This document shows, one piece after another, positions 1-10,611 of a stretch of 40,310 nt of DNA. The stretch is taken from NCBI GenBank assembly GCA_029747585.1, contig JAPEVF010000406.1:1-40310 (forward strand). The letters run 5' to 3'. The notes below the pieces were generated by a model. That model searched no databases. It was not told the origin of the DNA and worked only from the letters and a program-made list of their open reading frames with translations. Made by a program: the position numbers and the translations under genes. The stretch is from Pleurotus djamor (lineage: Eukaryota; Basidiomycota; Agaricomycetes; Agaricales; Pleurotaceae). Numbering within the stretch: position 1 is the first letter of the stretch; each line of letters starts with the position of its first letter.

Positions 1-183
1 AAATACTCAGACCTTAACCCGCCCATGAGAATGGCCCGACGGCCTGCGTGTGATGGGCATCGCAGTTTTCGACCTGCTGGTGTGGAAGAAAGAAGTTCAA
101 GAAAAACGTTGAACTGGAAGTTAAGCCACGTGCGCACGCGTTTGACACGAGTCGAGTCCTATTGCGTCCGCTGGCTGACCATG

Positions 184-287
184 GGCGAGATGGCCGAGCG
201 GTCTAAGGCGCCAGACTAAGGATCAGCTCATCCGATGAGCATCACATCTGGTCTTTCGGGGCGTGGGTTCGAATCCCACTCTCGTCA
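184..287 (+). tRNA. tRNA-Leu(AAG): tRNA-Leu (anticodon AAG) with intron
   Basis: A complete cloverleaf can be folded by eye. The acceptor stem GGCGAGA (184-190) pairs with TCTCGTC (280-286), followed by discriminator A287. The D stem is GCC/GGC, the anticodon stem CCAGA (211-215) pairs with TCTGG (247-251), and the T arm is GTGGG-TTCGAAT-CCCAC. The anticodon is AAG at 218-220. A 24-nt intron (222-245) lies directly after position 37, the canonical place for nuclear tRNA introns. The mature length of 80 nt with an 11-nt variable arm fits a type II tRNA-Leu. The internal A and B box sequences are intact, so the gene is probably functional. Confidence 0.93.
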
Positions 288-469
288 AATCTTTTGCTGT
301 TTCACTGTCCCATCGTCCAGCAAAGCCGGTGAGATAGAACGGGATGATAGATAGACATGTCCTTCGATCAAATGTTTTTGTTGTATTGTATGTATTAAGT
401 ACAGGTGTACAAAGCGGGGACCGCTAGTCCGTCACAGAAAACTTGGAGCGAAAAAGGCTGCTAAGATAG

Positions 470-2617
470 CTACTGCCTGCGAGTAAGGACAACAGGCAAA
501 GGAGCTCTAGTCAGCACAAGATGATCATGTAGTTGTTCCTCCCATCCTGTGGGATCGAAGCCATCGGCAAACCTCAAATCAAAGGTCTGCAAAAGAAGGC
601 TGGTGACCATCATAATCTCCCGCTTCGCGAGATTCCTCCCAACGCAGTTCGCCGGTCCGTATGAGAATGGGATGAACGCATTTGGATCCATGCTATCGAG
701 GTGCTCTTTGAGTAGCCATCGATCAGGCCAGAATTTCTCAGGGCAGGGAGAGAAATAGCGAGGGTTTCTGTGAATAGAGAATGCTGGTACGTAGACTTCG
801 GTATTCTCAGGGATCAACCTAAGGACTTTTTGAGCAAACTAGTGTCAAAGAGAAGGGCCTGTTTCGACCTACCGGCCTGATATAACCTTGCCACCGCTTC
901 CAGCTGGTAGCCTACGCGAACCGTTCGTCGGTACAGGGGGTAGAATTCGCAACGTCTCGTGTCTACGATAAACCCATCATGAGCCAGATCAACCTAATCC
1001 TCAGGACGCCCACTCACATGCACGCAGAAAGGTACGTTAGGCTCGCATGCTTGGAGGTATCCAATGCGTCTTCGCCGCGAGGGTAGGTCGTATCAATCTC
1101 TTGTCGCAGTCGTTCATACACGTTCGGATTGGAGAGGAGATAGTAGAAGAGACACATAATGACGGTAGCCACCGTGTCCGCTCCGGCAACGATCGCTACC
1201 GTCCCATCAGCAACGACGTTGGCAAAGTCGGGCTGCTCTTTCTCAAGTCCCGCTTCATCTGTCTGGAAACAATGAACGTCATAAGACGAGGCGAAACAGC
1301 GAATAAGCTCGAGAGATACCTACCAAATGATACCACAGATCTTTGATCGTCGCACCGGACTTTATACGTCTCGAAGCGCACTCTACTCCATGCTTTCGAA
1401 GGGTTGTCAAGCCGCGCGCAACGTATGGTACTCTCTGGACGACTCTGGATACCCACGGTACATGGGAGATTACAGCCGCCGAACTGGGGAAGTTGTAAGC
1501 TTCATTCCACGAAACGAAGGAAAAGACGAGCAAACTCACAACATGAAGTCCTCTAGTGCCTTCCATAAGCCGTTCTTGTCTTCGCCGTCTCGTATCATGT
1601 TGAAACCACAGCCAAATCTAGGTAAATTCACTGATTAGTAACGGAAGAAATCTGAGAAGGACGAAGTGACATACGCCATGTCTCCCATGAAATCAAACCT
1701 ATAAAAGGGTAAGACGACTGGAAAACGAAGCAAAGCGTGTAACTGACGAGAAATAACTAAGCCACTTCGAGATATCCACAGGACCCTCAAGTCGTCCAAT
1801 GCGGTCAAGCAATTCATTGGCCCTGATAGCAATGAGACCCTCGTATTCATCGAGAGACTGGCTGCTCATTCCGCGGTTCCATAATCGACGTCTCACAGCG
1901 TGTTCCTCGCCTCTAAGCACGATCAAATTCCGTGGAGCGGTGGGGTCTTGCCGGGCATCATAATCTACAACACCCGAATGTCATTCAGGAAAAGAACATA
2001 ACGATTTTGACGGAAAGGAGGGGAAAGAACATACATCGCCCTTTCGGAAGACCCTGTGATCCGAGTACTGAGGTTACGGCATCGGCATCGGCAATAGAGA
2101 CTTCATTAGGTCCTGTGAAGTCATGTCAACAATGGTATGCAGCAGTAGAAGAAGACCGATGAATCCACCTGTTCGAACGAAAGGTCCGTATTTGTCGTGG
2201 AGAGCTTTGAGATGAAGATGTTGACGACCAGTCCAGGTGAGATGGGCACCCCAGAACTTCGTGATCTTCGCCAGTCTCGGTCCAGGTATGTCGGAGAGCG
2301 GATGAAACGGAGAAAGGCGATAGGTCACCATCGAAGTCATCAAAGCAGCGATGAATACGGTGTAGGATATGCCGAATGATAGCCATGTGAGAGGTGTTGA
2401 CGACGACCACGAAGAAAGGGTGTGTAAGAGGAACGGCTCTGCCACCAAAAGCAGGGCAGGGCCAGAAATATCTTTGGGTTCGCACACTGATAAAGACCAA
2501 TGTGTGATCTAGTGGTTCCGAGTCAGCTGATGCGAAGGTCGATGCGAAATGAAAAACACCCACCACGCCAGCGGAAGCTGGTAGAAGGAGTTGGTATACA
2601 AGAGGATTGGCGAGCAT
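470..2617 (-). CDS. cytochrome P450 monooxygenase, ten exons, 538 aa
   Basis: Membrane-bound fungal P450, expected to hydroxylate a lipophilic substrate with electrons from a P450 reductase at the ER; the substrate cannot be inferred. Exons (minus): 2560-2617, 2169-2486, 2035-2112, 1748-1964, 1675-1698, 1540-1617, 1324-1483, 1018-1262, 873-962, 470-818. All phases agree. Hydrophobic N-terminal segments precede the proline hinge (SDIPGPRLAK). Also visible are the I-helix AGADT, the K-helix ETLR (ExxR) and the heme loop FSYGPANCVG with the cysteine ligand. Exon 5 is only 24 nt. The length is normal for the family. Exon 1 is the least certain part: the ATG at 2617 was chosen because it splices in frame to the next exon and lies about 45 nt below a TATA-like element. 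No break is seen, so the enzyme looks intact. The CYP family was not assigned. Confidence 0.88.
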
Positions 2618-2660
2618 GAAAATGCGATGGCGATATAGAAATTGAGGTATAATCGTCGCC

Positions 2661-2667
2661 TTATATA
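2661..2667 (-). promoter_or_regulatory. TATA-like element of the P450 gene
   Basis: TATATAA read on the minus strand, about 45 nt upstream of the proposed P450 start at 2617. It supports that start but is based on position and motif only. Confidence 0.4.
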
Positions 2668-2679
2668 AATTCGTCTGTG

Positions 2680-4230
2680 TTCAGCGGCGATACATTCCCA
2701 GAAGACCAAGTCGGACAAACTCACCTCCCGCGGCTTCTGAAAGGGTTTGAATGGACTTGATGTATTGAAAATTTCCTCTTGACGAAAGGCCGAATGAACT
2801 AGTTGTCAATTCGGTTCGAGTGCGTGCTCCCGTTTGCGGGCATGCAGATGCCAGGTTTATTGTGAGCGAGGTAGCTGTACAGCATGCCGGTGCCCTGTGC
2901 CATTTCATTGACTCCTACGAAGACGCGCCCACGGCAGTCTTCAACAGGCCCTTGAAAGACCGTAGAGCACGATGCGATCCTTCCTTGATTCGTGTAAACG
3001 TCCCGCGGGGCATGCCAAGCTCGACAATAGTCAAATAGACCAGATCAAATGGCCAGAGGCCACGATGTTCGGTGGGGCTGGCTCCGACGATCTGCGTCGC
3101 CTAGTTGAGGGGTAAAACCATGGATCAAAAGCTAAGAAGAAGAAAACATTGCACCCTCTTTGGAAGGACTTTCGCCCATTATAGGTTGGCTCGGTGTTCG
3201 AGAAGGCTTCATCGGAAGCGAGGAGGGCTCTATAGAAATGCAAGCCATATCAGAGGGGAGGTTTTGGATACCGGAGCCTCGGTACCGACAGGAGAAGGTG
3301 CACGCACGACAGAACTCCTTCTCTGAGCACGCCAGCGGCCTCCGTATCCTTCTCCCACATTGGGTATACAAGTTGCTTCAACGTCCGTCGAAGATAGTAG
3401 TGGTGATCCAGTCAAAAGGAAAATTCGCATCTATTTTGAGCCAAAACCAGTCTACAACGGCCTGGTGCGTTCGGCTCATAGCAAGTTCGGGACGATAGCG
3501 CTCTAATGCATGAAAGAGTATACTGTACGACGCGTCAATATTCAATCCTTATCACGACGACTAGAAAAACTCAACATTGTCCTTACCAACCATTGTAGTA
3601 GTCACGACGAAACTAGCGGGTGGAGCGACAGTAGAAACGAGCTCATGCAGTTCAAGGTCACATCCCAGTCTGCCATTTCATTGCTGATAAGTTGACGCGT
3701 GTAGTAGGGCCAACGGGCGCGACAGTGGTGGTTAACGTCATAAAGTAAACTGGTCGTTCTCGGATAAGTCACATTTATTGAAGCTCCGAATGAACTTGAA
3801 AGAAATCGCGCTGACTTAGCATGCACTTATCTAGTAAGTAATTCAATTTGTTTTCGGGGCCATTTGATTTCCTTGTATACCGAGCTGCGAGCTCCCTTGA
3901 CTCTTGAGGAACGAGAGATCGTCGATGAACATGAAGCCAAGACATCGACATCTCCTCACACTGCCCCTGGGGGCTCAGGGGACGGCAGCTCTTCCAGGAG
4001 TTGAGGAGCCCTGATGGCTCCGAGAAACGCTAGGGATTAGCGACTGCGAGTCCCTCGCAGTAAACGTAGACGCTCGAACGTTGAACGATAATTCCGAGAG
4101 CAGGGGCAAGGCTTCTCGGGAATCCCTGCAAAAACAACAAGAGAGACGAACACAAGACGAATATACATTCAAGCTAGGAACATCAACTTCAAAGGATAGC
4201 CATTCTTTCAGCAAGCGAGCCATCAAGACT
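2680..4230. other. no recognisable gene (1.5 kb)
   Basis: Only short overlapping open frames are present on both strands, the longest about 110 codons on plus at 3160-3498. None has a recognisable motif, a signal peptide or a convincing set of splice sites. It lies upstream of the P450 and downstream of the MYND gene, so it should hold the P450 promoter and the MYND terminator. Confidence 0.5.
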
Positions 4231-6242
4231 TCAAAAGCGCTTCTTCTCCCACTTGAAATCAGGAAACATTCGCCGAGTACTGACAAAGATCAGGAGAAGG
4301 AAGGTTAAGGGGCAGGAAAAGGAACTCACATATCTCTCTGCATGATCGAAGGCAGATTACCGATTATGAGCGCAGTAGATGGGCTCATAATATGGAGCGC
4401 CTCGTCGTTGTAGCGAAGCGAGAGGACCGCTAAGTACCCTGGGATCTCCTTGATCCCGATGAAGTTCTTAATTTGGGGAACGACCACTTGGCGAACCTTC
4501 CTGTTGCTATCGAACAGCTCTGGAAAATCTTGGAATCGTTTATTCATGACTTTTTCGGGGGGGATATCAAGAGAGAAGGACAAGAGTGGAATTTCGGCGG
4601 CAGGGACAGGGAACTTCGCAGCTGTTGCGTGGTACATGGCCACACCACATTGCGTACTCCGTTCCTGCTCCAGAGCAGATAGGTAGAATAGACAGCTCGG
4701 GTTGTTCGTTCGAATCAATGGATTGCTGCCTAAGGTAAAGGGAAGAGTCAGGGGGTGACAGAGTCCGGAGTAGTAAAAAGGAACATACTTCCACAGAGCC
4801 GGAAGAAATCACATAACCAGCGATGGCCATCCTTCCAGTCAGCACTTTGACACGGTGTGGAGCAGTACCTTGAGATACCGCATCCAGAGCAGACTTTCAT
4901 TGGAGTCTGCTTCGATGCGGACTTCTCGCACTGAGGATACACACAAGTAAGCGTCGTCTTTCCACAGAGGAAGTTGGGGAACTTACAACGGTACATCCGG
5001 CATACTGTTTCGCCTCGGTCTGAGCGACCTCCCACATTTCTAGAAAAGGCTTCATCACTTCATCTACTCTAGCCCAGGAAGCCTGGGCGCTTGACGGATT
5101 GACAGGCAGACGAACAATCCTTTCGATAAAAGGCAACGCCGCTGGGAATTTGGCGTAAACGAGCAGCAATTGAGCTACCGAGTCGATTGCTAATATCTCC
5201 GTTTTGAGGGTGCGAAGGTGCTCGATAGTGCCGAGCTGCAGCATATCTAGGATGGGGTAATAGCTAGTTGTTGCTGGGCAATCAAAGATCCATAGTAAGT
5301 ACACGACTGTTACATCTTTGAATTGCTCTGGCATGGGAAGCGAATCGACCCGAGAACAATGTTCATATAAACGCTTGATGCTCCGATTGACTTGGCGGAT
5401 AGCATCCTCGGAAAGGATTGCATAAGGAAGGAGGCGAGTGTGGAAGATAGATATGAAGATAGCTGCGGTTTGGATCATCAAAACGATTAATGGGTCGGTT
5501 TCCGATGGAGGACTGAGCGGAATGGTTTGGAGATATTGACTGAGGGAGGCAGTATAAAGCTCGGGAATGCGACGAATTCCTCCAAGCCTTTCGACAAAGT
5601 CGCTGTTGGCTTTGCCCAAGGCATACCGAAGTGACAGCCCGACGAGGTTATTGACAGATTCAGATAGAGTGAGAATCAGCGGTCCTGTGATTTTGATGAC
5701 CAGCAGTTTGCGCCACGCCTCAATAATAGTGTTGGAGATCTGCGGCTGGATCGAATAATCCACCGTCAGATTGTGTGAAAGGTACGAAAAGACGATGCTG
5801 ATGATAGATAGTGGCAAACCTGGAGCCTGATGCGAAGCTGGAAAGTCCTCGCGTAGCAGATAAGAGATCCATGGAAATATCTTTTCTTGCTGCTCAACAA
5901 GGTGAGGAATCAAAGTCCCCTCGGCGAGGCCATCCGAATCGATGAGGCGAGTTAGACATCTGAGGGAAAGAATGGCGTGTTCGATGCCGTCTCGATGTGA
6001 TGAAGATGTCGGGATATTGTCCGTGGATAGCCCAGCCACAGCTGCCTCCGCGACCGGTACGAGCCTTGATCTTTCCACAGTATGCGAGCGCAAGTATTCA
6101 TCAAGCTTTTTCATCCCTTTCAACGAGCCTGTAGCAGCCTCGAGAGTAATCGACTAAGTAGTAGCGATGTCAGCAGAGTTGACCATCAACATTAATACTA
6201 AGCGTAGACCTTGAGAGGCTCGCTCATGGATTGTGCATCCAT
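4231..6242 (-). CDS. MYND-type zinc finger protein, about 596 aa
   Basis: Exons (minus): 6210-6242, 4987-6153, 4789-4930, 4330-4729, 4231-4279; all phases agree. The first 390 residues look all-helical, with leucine-rich amphipathic stretches. A complete MYND finger follows with the pattern C-x2-C-x12-C-x2-C-x5-C-x3-C-x8-H-x3-C (about residues 398-440), including the typical RYC and DW-x3-H motifs. MYND fingers mediate protein-protein contacts, and basidiomycetes carry many such proteins of unknown role. The last intron (4280-4329, GTGAGT...TGTCAG) is strongly pyrimidine-rich; if it is not spliced, the protein ends at a TGA at 4326-4328 (581 aa). The 5' end is uncertain: the ATG at 6242 is the first clear in-frame start, but coding-like frames continue upstream to about 6500, so the true start may lie there. 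Confidence 0.8.
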
Positions 6243-8431
6243 GGCTTGGAGATCAATGCGGATGACTTGAAAGCACTAAGGCGCGGGGTAACGTAACCAA
6301 GGCCACCACGACTTCAGGGGCTTCAGGGGCTGTCAAATTCAGGAGCTGGTTCTCCTCAAACTTGCCGTGAGCACTCACGCCAACCAACTCAACATTGTTG
6401 TTCACTACCATCTCGTCCTATCAGTATGCGATACCCTTGGGATTAAATAACAAAGCGCGACTCACTCGGAGCGTGCTATGTATCGTCGACTCAAAGTCGC
6501 GGAAATAGCCAGAAAACAATTTTTCAATTTTTTTTTTCTACTTGTAATGTAGTTCGAGCATGCACCAGCAGTTATACTCTGGACGAAGACCTGGCTAGAC
6601 TCATCCGAAATGATCTCGACCACGGATTTCTCATCGTGCTACGCTCATGCATGCCTTTCTTCAGTCTCGTTCAAGATCACAGAGGTCGTGCATACCAGCT
6701 CCTCGCCTTCTGGTGCCTGATTACTGAAGAAGCTTGAAGTCTTACTCTTCGTACATCTCTCCGTTGTGTCTGAGTTTCACGTGCTCTACAAGGTAACGCT
6801 GTTTTGCCTTCCTTCTTGTCCATTTAGTCGCTGAAGCTTCAAAACTTCAGCTCCCCGCATAGCGAGTGAAGCGGTATTACCAAGGATTGAGACGACTGAG
6901 CCGACCGTGCGGTATTATGCAGTAGGATGATAACGTCTTTGAGGATGGATCTGAGTTTTCAGCGCACCTCCTGACTCCTCTACTCCTTTTTCAAGGGCGG
7001 GCTTTCGGCATCTTCCGCTTCCGTTCCACAAGGTTCAAGTCAACGAGCGCGTCTCCGGCTTGAAAATCAGCACAAGTTGTATCTTCCCGACGAAAACACG
7101 CGCTAGTGCCACCCAACTCTTCTCACAAAGGAACTGGAAGATTGAATCTATCGCGAGGTTCTGAATACGGTTGGAATAATAGAATATGCTCGAGGTACAC
7201 CTCGGTTTTTCATTCACACCAAAACCATGGGGCTTACGCGTTTTACGTCGCTGTCGATCTTGTCTCTCTTTGCTGGCATCAACAAGTACTACTCTGGCGC
7301 TTTGGAAGGGAAGCCGGTGACTCTTTCTCCTCAAAAGAAAGGCATTTGCATCCGGGGGACCCACTCTCATGCGTGTGGTGTTAATATCTTCGAGAGATGT
7401 AACACTGAGGAGGGATGATCGAAGTCATTGGACGAGAAGAGAGGCCTTGCTGCGGTCCGATGGCTATCTTACGCACACAGACAAGGCTTAGAGCTTAGAG
7501 CTTAGCGGTTTGCACAGGCGTCGGGGTTTGCGGTCAGTGCCCATCATTCAACAATTGCCGCAATATCTTCAATTTCCTACTCAGCTTTCCCCTCGTTCGG
7601 GAGGGAAAGATATCGACAAGTCCCTTACTCACACATCTGCCTTGGAGTCTTAGACGTCCTCACATTGGCTGCCTGACGCACTGCCTCACGCGACTGAACG
7701 GTTGTTCAAACTTCAATATTGTTTACGCAGCAGCGGACCCAATCCAGAGACAGGGACGACAACGACGCCTCTCCTTTGCCCCCGCCTTCACATGCCATAT
7801 CATGTCATTGAGCAGGCTGCGGGGCTGGTCCTGTGGATACTGGACGAGATCGCCGTAACGCCCGACATATTGACATCACCACCCGATGAATAAACGACGA
7901 TTCGTTCACGTATTTCCTGGCTTTGTGTACAGTAGCCAAAGCGTCCGGAGGAATCTATAGCTCCGCTTGACTGAACGACCAACTGCCAAGCGCCAATGAA
8001 ACCCCGAGGAAACTGCTGCAGCGCAAAGAAAACTAGTACGGAGGACTTGCAGAGAACTTCAAGATTCCTGTGACCCTTCTCCCCTCGCGCTCCTCGGTCA
8101 TGTTACCAAGGGTCCCGAAAAAACCGCAGCGATCAACATGCTTTCATGGACTGGAATCCATGTTCCAAACCGATAACATGGCTTTCTTCTAATTCATGCG
8201 CAGACATTTCCCCGCTACGATGTGTTTCTATTCGATTCTTGTCCCTCGTTTCATCGTCTGTGGCTGTTTCACCTGCGGTAGCTACACGCTAACGATACTT
8301 TCGTCTGCGGGCCTGGGGTCACCGTGATTTTGTCGGATTCCGCCTCAGGGCTGCTCAACATGATGGCGATGCCAGATTGTTTACTACTCAGTAAATCCCT
8401 GCGTTTTTCCTATCCGCCATGGACAGATGAC
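6243..8431. other. intergenic region; possible extra 5' exons of the MYND gene in its first 280 bases
   Basis: At 6250-6500 on the minus strand there are coding-like stretches (for example a frame starting MVVNNNVELVG near 6410) and a good donor/acceptor pair (GTGAGT near 6470, CTGATAG near 6420). I could not join them to exon 1 with a normal-length intron. The rest, 6500-8430, has no gene I can support; it includes a short A/T run near 6520-6540. Confidence 0.4.
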
Positions 8432-8438
8432 TATAAAA
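8432..8438 (+). promoter_or_regulatory. TATA box of kinase-like gene 1
   Basis: TATAAAA on the plus strand, 148 nt above the start codon at 8586. The stretch just before the ATG, ending GTTCACATTTCATT, is also found directly upstream of the paralogue at 27281, so the duplication includes the promoter-proximal leader. Confidence 0.55.
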
Positions 8439-8585
8439 ACACGACGAGAACACTCAGATTCTCCAGCAGGTCTCACCTCACCAACTCTTCCTCTGCGTAC
8501 AGTGGCTGGTCCGCTTACCTTCTACGCTTCCTTCTATCCTCTTCTTTCACACCTTCATCGTTAGCGACATCGTTCACATTTCATT

Positions 8586-10043
8586 ATGATGAACCTTCGC
8601 CAACTTGCTTGTGCTGCCGTCCTTTTGGCATGCACTCTCGCTATCACCGCCGCTCCTGTCGTCGACATGGGCATCGATGAGATGGACATTCAAGCCCGTG
8701 AATGGGATTCGGAACTCGACCTTCGTGAATATGCGGGGGACAATCTCTTGGACGCTGTATGTCTTTTGAGTCGTTCTGATTTTCTTCGTATACTGACTGT
8801 CGTTGCCTCGTAGTATTATGTCAATCATCTAGTGACACGCGCTCCGCCGAAGAACAAGCCCGCTGGTCCTCCTAAAAGGCCTGCTCCCAAGAAAACCGCT
8901 CCCAAAAAATCTGCTCCCAAGAAAACGCCTCCCAAGAAAGCAGCACCAAAGAAAGTGCCGCCTAAGAAAACACCTCCGACGAAGGCAACGCCGAAGACGA
9001 CGACTCCCGGAGCTCCGAAGAAGCCAAACCCCAAGGCACCGTCTTCTCCATCACCCCCAGGACAACCAGGCAAGAAAGGTCCAAGTCCGCCAGCAAAGAA
9101 GCCAGCGGGTTCACCAACTGTGAAGAAAGGTAAACCCCAAACTGTGGCCTCTTGCCCAGCCTTGCCTCCGGATGGAAAGGAGAAGAGAGCTCCGTTTGAC
9201 CCCAGGGCGGAATGTCGTACGTCATCTCTTGCTGACGATTGTGCTTCGCTTCTTGTTGAATGGCGTATACTAGCTGCCGTCAGATTCACTGGTTCAAGGA
9301 CAAGACTTGCGAAGGTGTCTGATCAAGGGAATTCCGCAATCACATACAGTGTTGTAGGTGGTTGGCCCGCCGAGGGCGGCAACATTGTTGCTTACGCCAA
9401 GACAGGACTCGCTAACCGTAGGTTACATCCACCCATCTCAAAAGTGCCCCATCTTATTCTTCATTCTACTTACACCAGGACCCACCGCTTCATTCAACGA
9501 CGAGGCTCGCTGGCTTCGGCAGATTGGCCAGCTCCTTTTTGCAGGCCAAGTTGATGGTCGGAATTGGATCGTTTTCGCTGGTGTCTCAGGCAAGGTTGAA
9601 CTCGCGGCAACAGAACGATATGCGGCCTATTTCGCTGGCTTGGGTTCTTCATCTGGTGTCAGATCTTGTCAGAACTGGGTAGAGCGAAAGATTGCTCTTG
9701 TCCTAAGAGAGGTCCGATACTACGTGTAAGCCTTTCTTGATTCTGACCCCCCTCACACTTGGTAACTGAATGTTTGATGCATAGCGAACAGTTTGGTGTT
9801 CGCCACGCAGATCTCCACTCGGGTAACATTCTTTGGGACCAAAATGCTTCCCAACCTACTCTCATCGACTGGGGTCGTGCACAGGCAGTCGATGTACGTC
9901 CCTTTCAATTCAAAGAGAGGCCTTACTCACGAGTAACATTGTATCCTTAGCAATGGACACCCGAGTTGGAGGCACAAATCAACCAAGAACTTATACGAGC
10001 CTACTTGGCGGGTGACAATAACATCTGTCCATACCTGAGGTAG
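8586..10043 (+). CDS. secreted kinase-like protein with Lys/Pro-rich linker, copy 1, 388 aa
   Basis: Exons: 8586-8756, 8814-9216, 9274-9417, 9479-9725, 9785-9893, 9951-10043; all introns are 57-61 nt and all phases agree. Exon 1 encodes a signal peptide (LACAAVLLACTLAITAAP) and an acidic propeptide-like stretch. Exon 2 encodes about 100 residues of lysine/proline/alanine repeats (units such as APKKTAPKK). The C-terminal part has a phosphotransferase signature: a possible VAxK-like lysine (NIVAYAKTG, K234), the catalytic-loop motif HADLHSGNIL (D331, N336) and the metal-loop motif LIDWG (D350). HxDLHxGN plus IDW resembles aminoglycoside-phosphotransferase/choline-kinase-type folds more than ordinary Ser/Thr kinases. 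Only about 36 residues follow IDWG, so most of a C-lobe is absent. Substrate and activity are unknown; it could be a degenerate binding domain. The closest relative in the window is the copy at 25851-27281. Confidence 0.85.
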
Positions 10044-10160
10044 ATGGGAAAATAGAGTCGGTAGATCAACTCCATACGCTTATAGGAAACGGGGAATCAT
10101 TCCAAGTTGTCAAGCACTCTTATGATTGGCAAGAGGAGTCGGATGACAATAATAGCATCT

Positions 10161-10271
10161 NNCNACNNCTCNNNGNNACNCNNNNATNNGNNCNACNNTN
10201 ATCGGTGNCCANANTNATCGNNNAANCNTAGTNATCGATTANTCATNNTGATGNNTNGTCGNNNNTTNAGN
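10161..10271. other. patch of dense ambiguous bases
   Basis: About half of these 111 bases are N, interspersed with readable bases rather than forming a run. That pattern suggests a consensus of two or more conflicting sequences. It lies immediately 3' of a peptide gene that has close copies, so collapsed paralogues or haplotypes are likely. No feature can be read here. Confidence 0.8.
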
Positions 10272-10283
10272 GACTCGCGTACC

Positions 10284-10457
10284 TTAAGCGTCAACGGGAG
10301 CAGCGTCATCAGCGGGAGGAGCGGCATCATCAGCAGGAGGAGGGGGAGCGGCGGCAGCTTTGCCCTTCTTTCCAGCCTTCTTGGGTTTCTTGTCTGCGTT
10401 GGGGCTAGCAACGACGAAGACGGCGGCGAAAGCAAGGAGTAACAAGGCGGCGCGCAT
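10284..10457 (-). CDS. small secreted Lys/Ala/Pro/Asp peptide, copy 1, 57 aa
   Basis: A single coding exon. The protein starts with a clear signal peptide (MRAALLLLAFAAVFVVA, cleavage expected before SPNADKK). The mature part of about 40 residues has two halves: a lysine-rich basic half (KKPKKAGKKGK) and an acidic Pro/Ala/Asp half with a repeated PPADDAAP unit. It has no cysteine and no known domain. A 5'-UTR intron (10485-10550, GTAAGC...CTCAG) carries the ideal branch site TACTAAC. The gene faces the kinase-like gene tail to tail, 240 nt apart. Two more copies lie at 11873-12047 and 25455-25622. Role unknown; the bipartite charge suggests binding to a polyanion or to another protein. Confidence 0.82.
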   Translation of the reverse strand: MRAALLLLAFAAVFVVASPNADKKPKKAGKKGKAAAAPPPPADDAAPPADDAAPVDA

Positions 10458-10604
10458 TGTTGATGATGGCTGACTTTGACGAGCCTGAGTAGAGGATGAA
10501 TTGTTAGTATTGATCGTTACGACTCGGAGTCGAAGAAGGAAGTAGCTTACTTCGAGATGAGCTGGTAAAATTGGCTGGAGAAAACCAATAGAACACTCTG
10601 AACA

Positions 10605-10611
10605 TTTTATA
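10605..10611 (-). promoter_or_regulatory. TATA box of peptide copy 1
   Basis: TATAAAA on the minus strand, about 55 nt upstream of the 5'-UTR intron donor. The same arrangement (TATAAAA, short leader, 62-67 nt UTR intron, ATG) is seen at the other two copies. Confidence 0.65.

Larger units (their letters stand above)
8432..10611. repeat. duplicated module, copy 1 (kinase-like gene and peptide gene, convergent)
   Basis: This block contains the kinase-like gene (+) and the peptide gene (-) facing each other. The same pair is found in opposite orientation at 25306-27441. Similarity is visible in the kinase leader, all six kinase exons, the peptide coding sequence and the peptide 5'-UTR intron. 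The sequence between the two 3' ends is not obviously alike. Confidence 0.75.

Noticed and set aside
7227..7418. 63-codon plus frame starting MGLTRFTSLSILSLFAG, resembling a small secreted protein with three cysteines
   Set aside because: The signal peptide is weak, the frame overlaps an equally long frame in another phase, and no promoter element or homologous copy is seen in the window.
8814..9216. Lys/Pro repeat array considered as a CRISPR-like or tandem DNA repeat
   Set aside because: The repetition is at codon level (CCCAAGAAA-type units) within a spliced coding exon of a eukaryote; there are no spacers.
8825..9289. 154-codon minus frame rich in Gly/Phe/Ala opposite kinase-like exon 2
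   Set aside because: It is the mirror of the Lys/Pro-rich repeat coding sequence on plus (repeated GGT/TTC triplets) and has no independent evidence.
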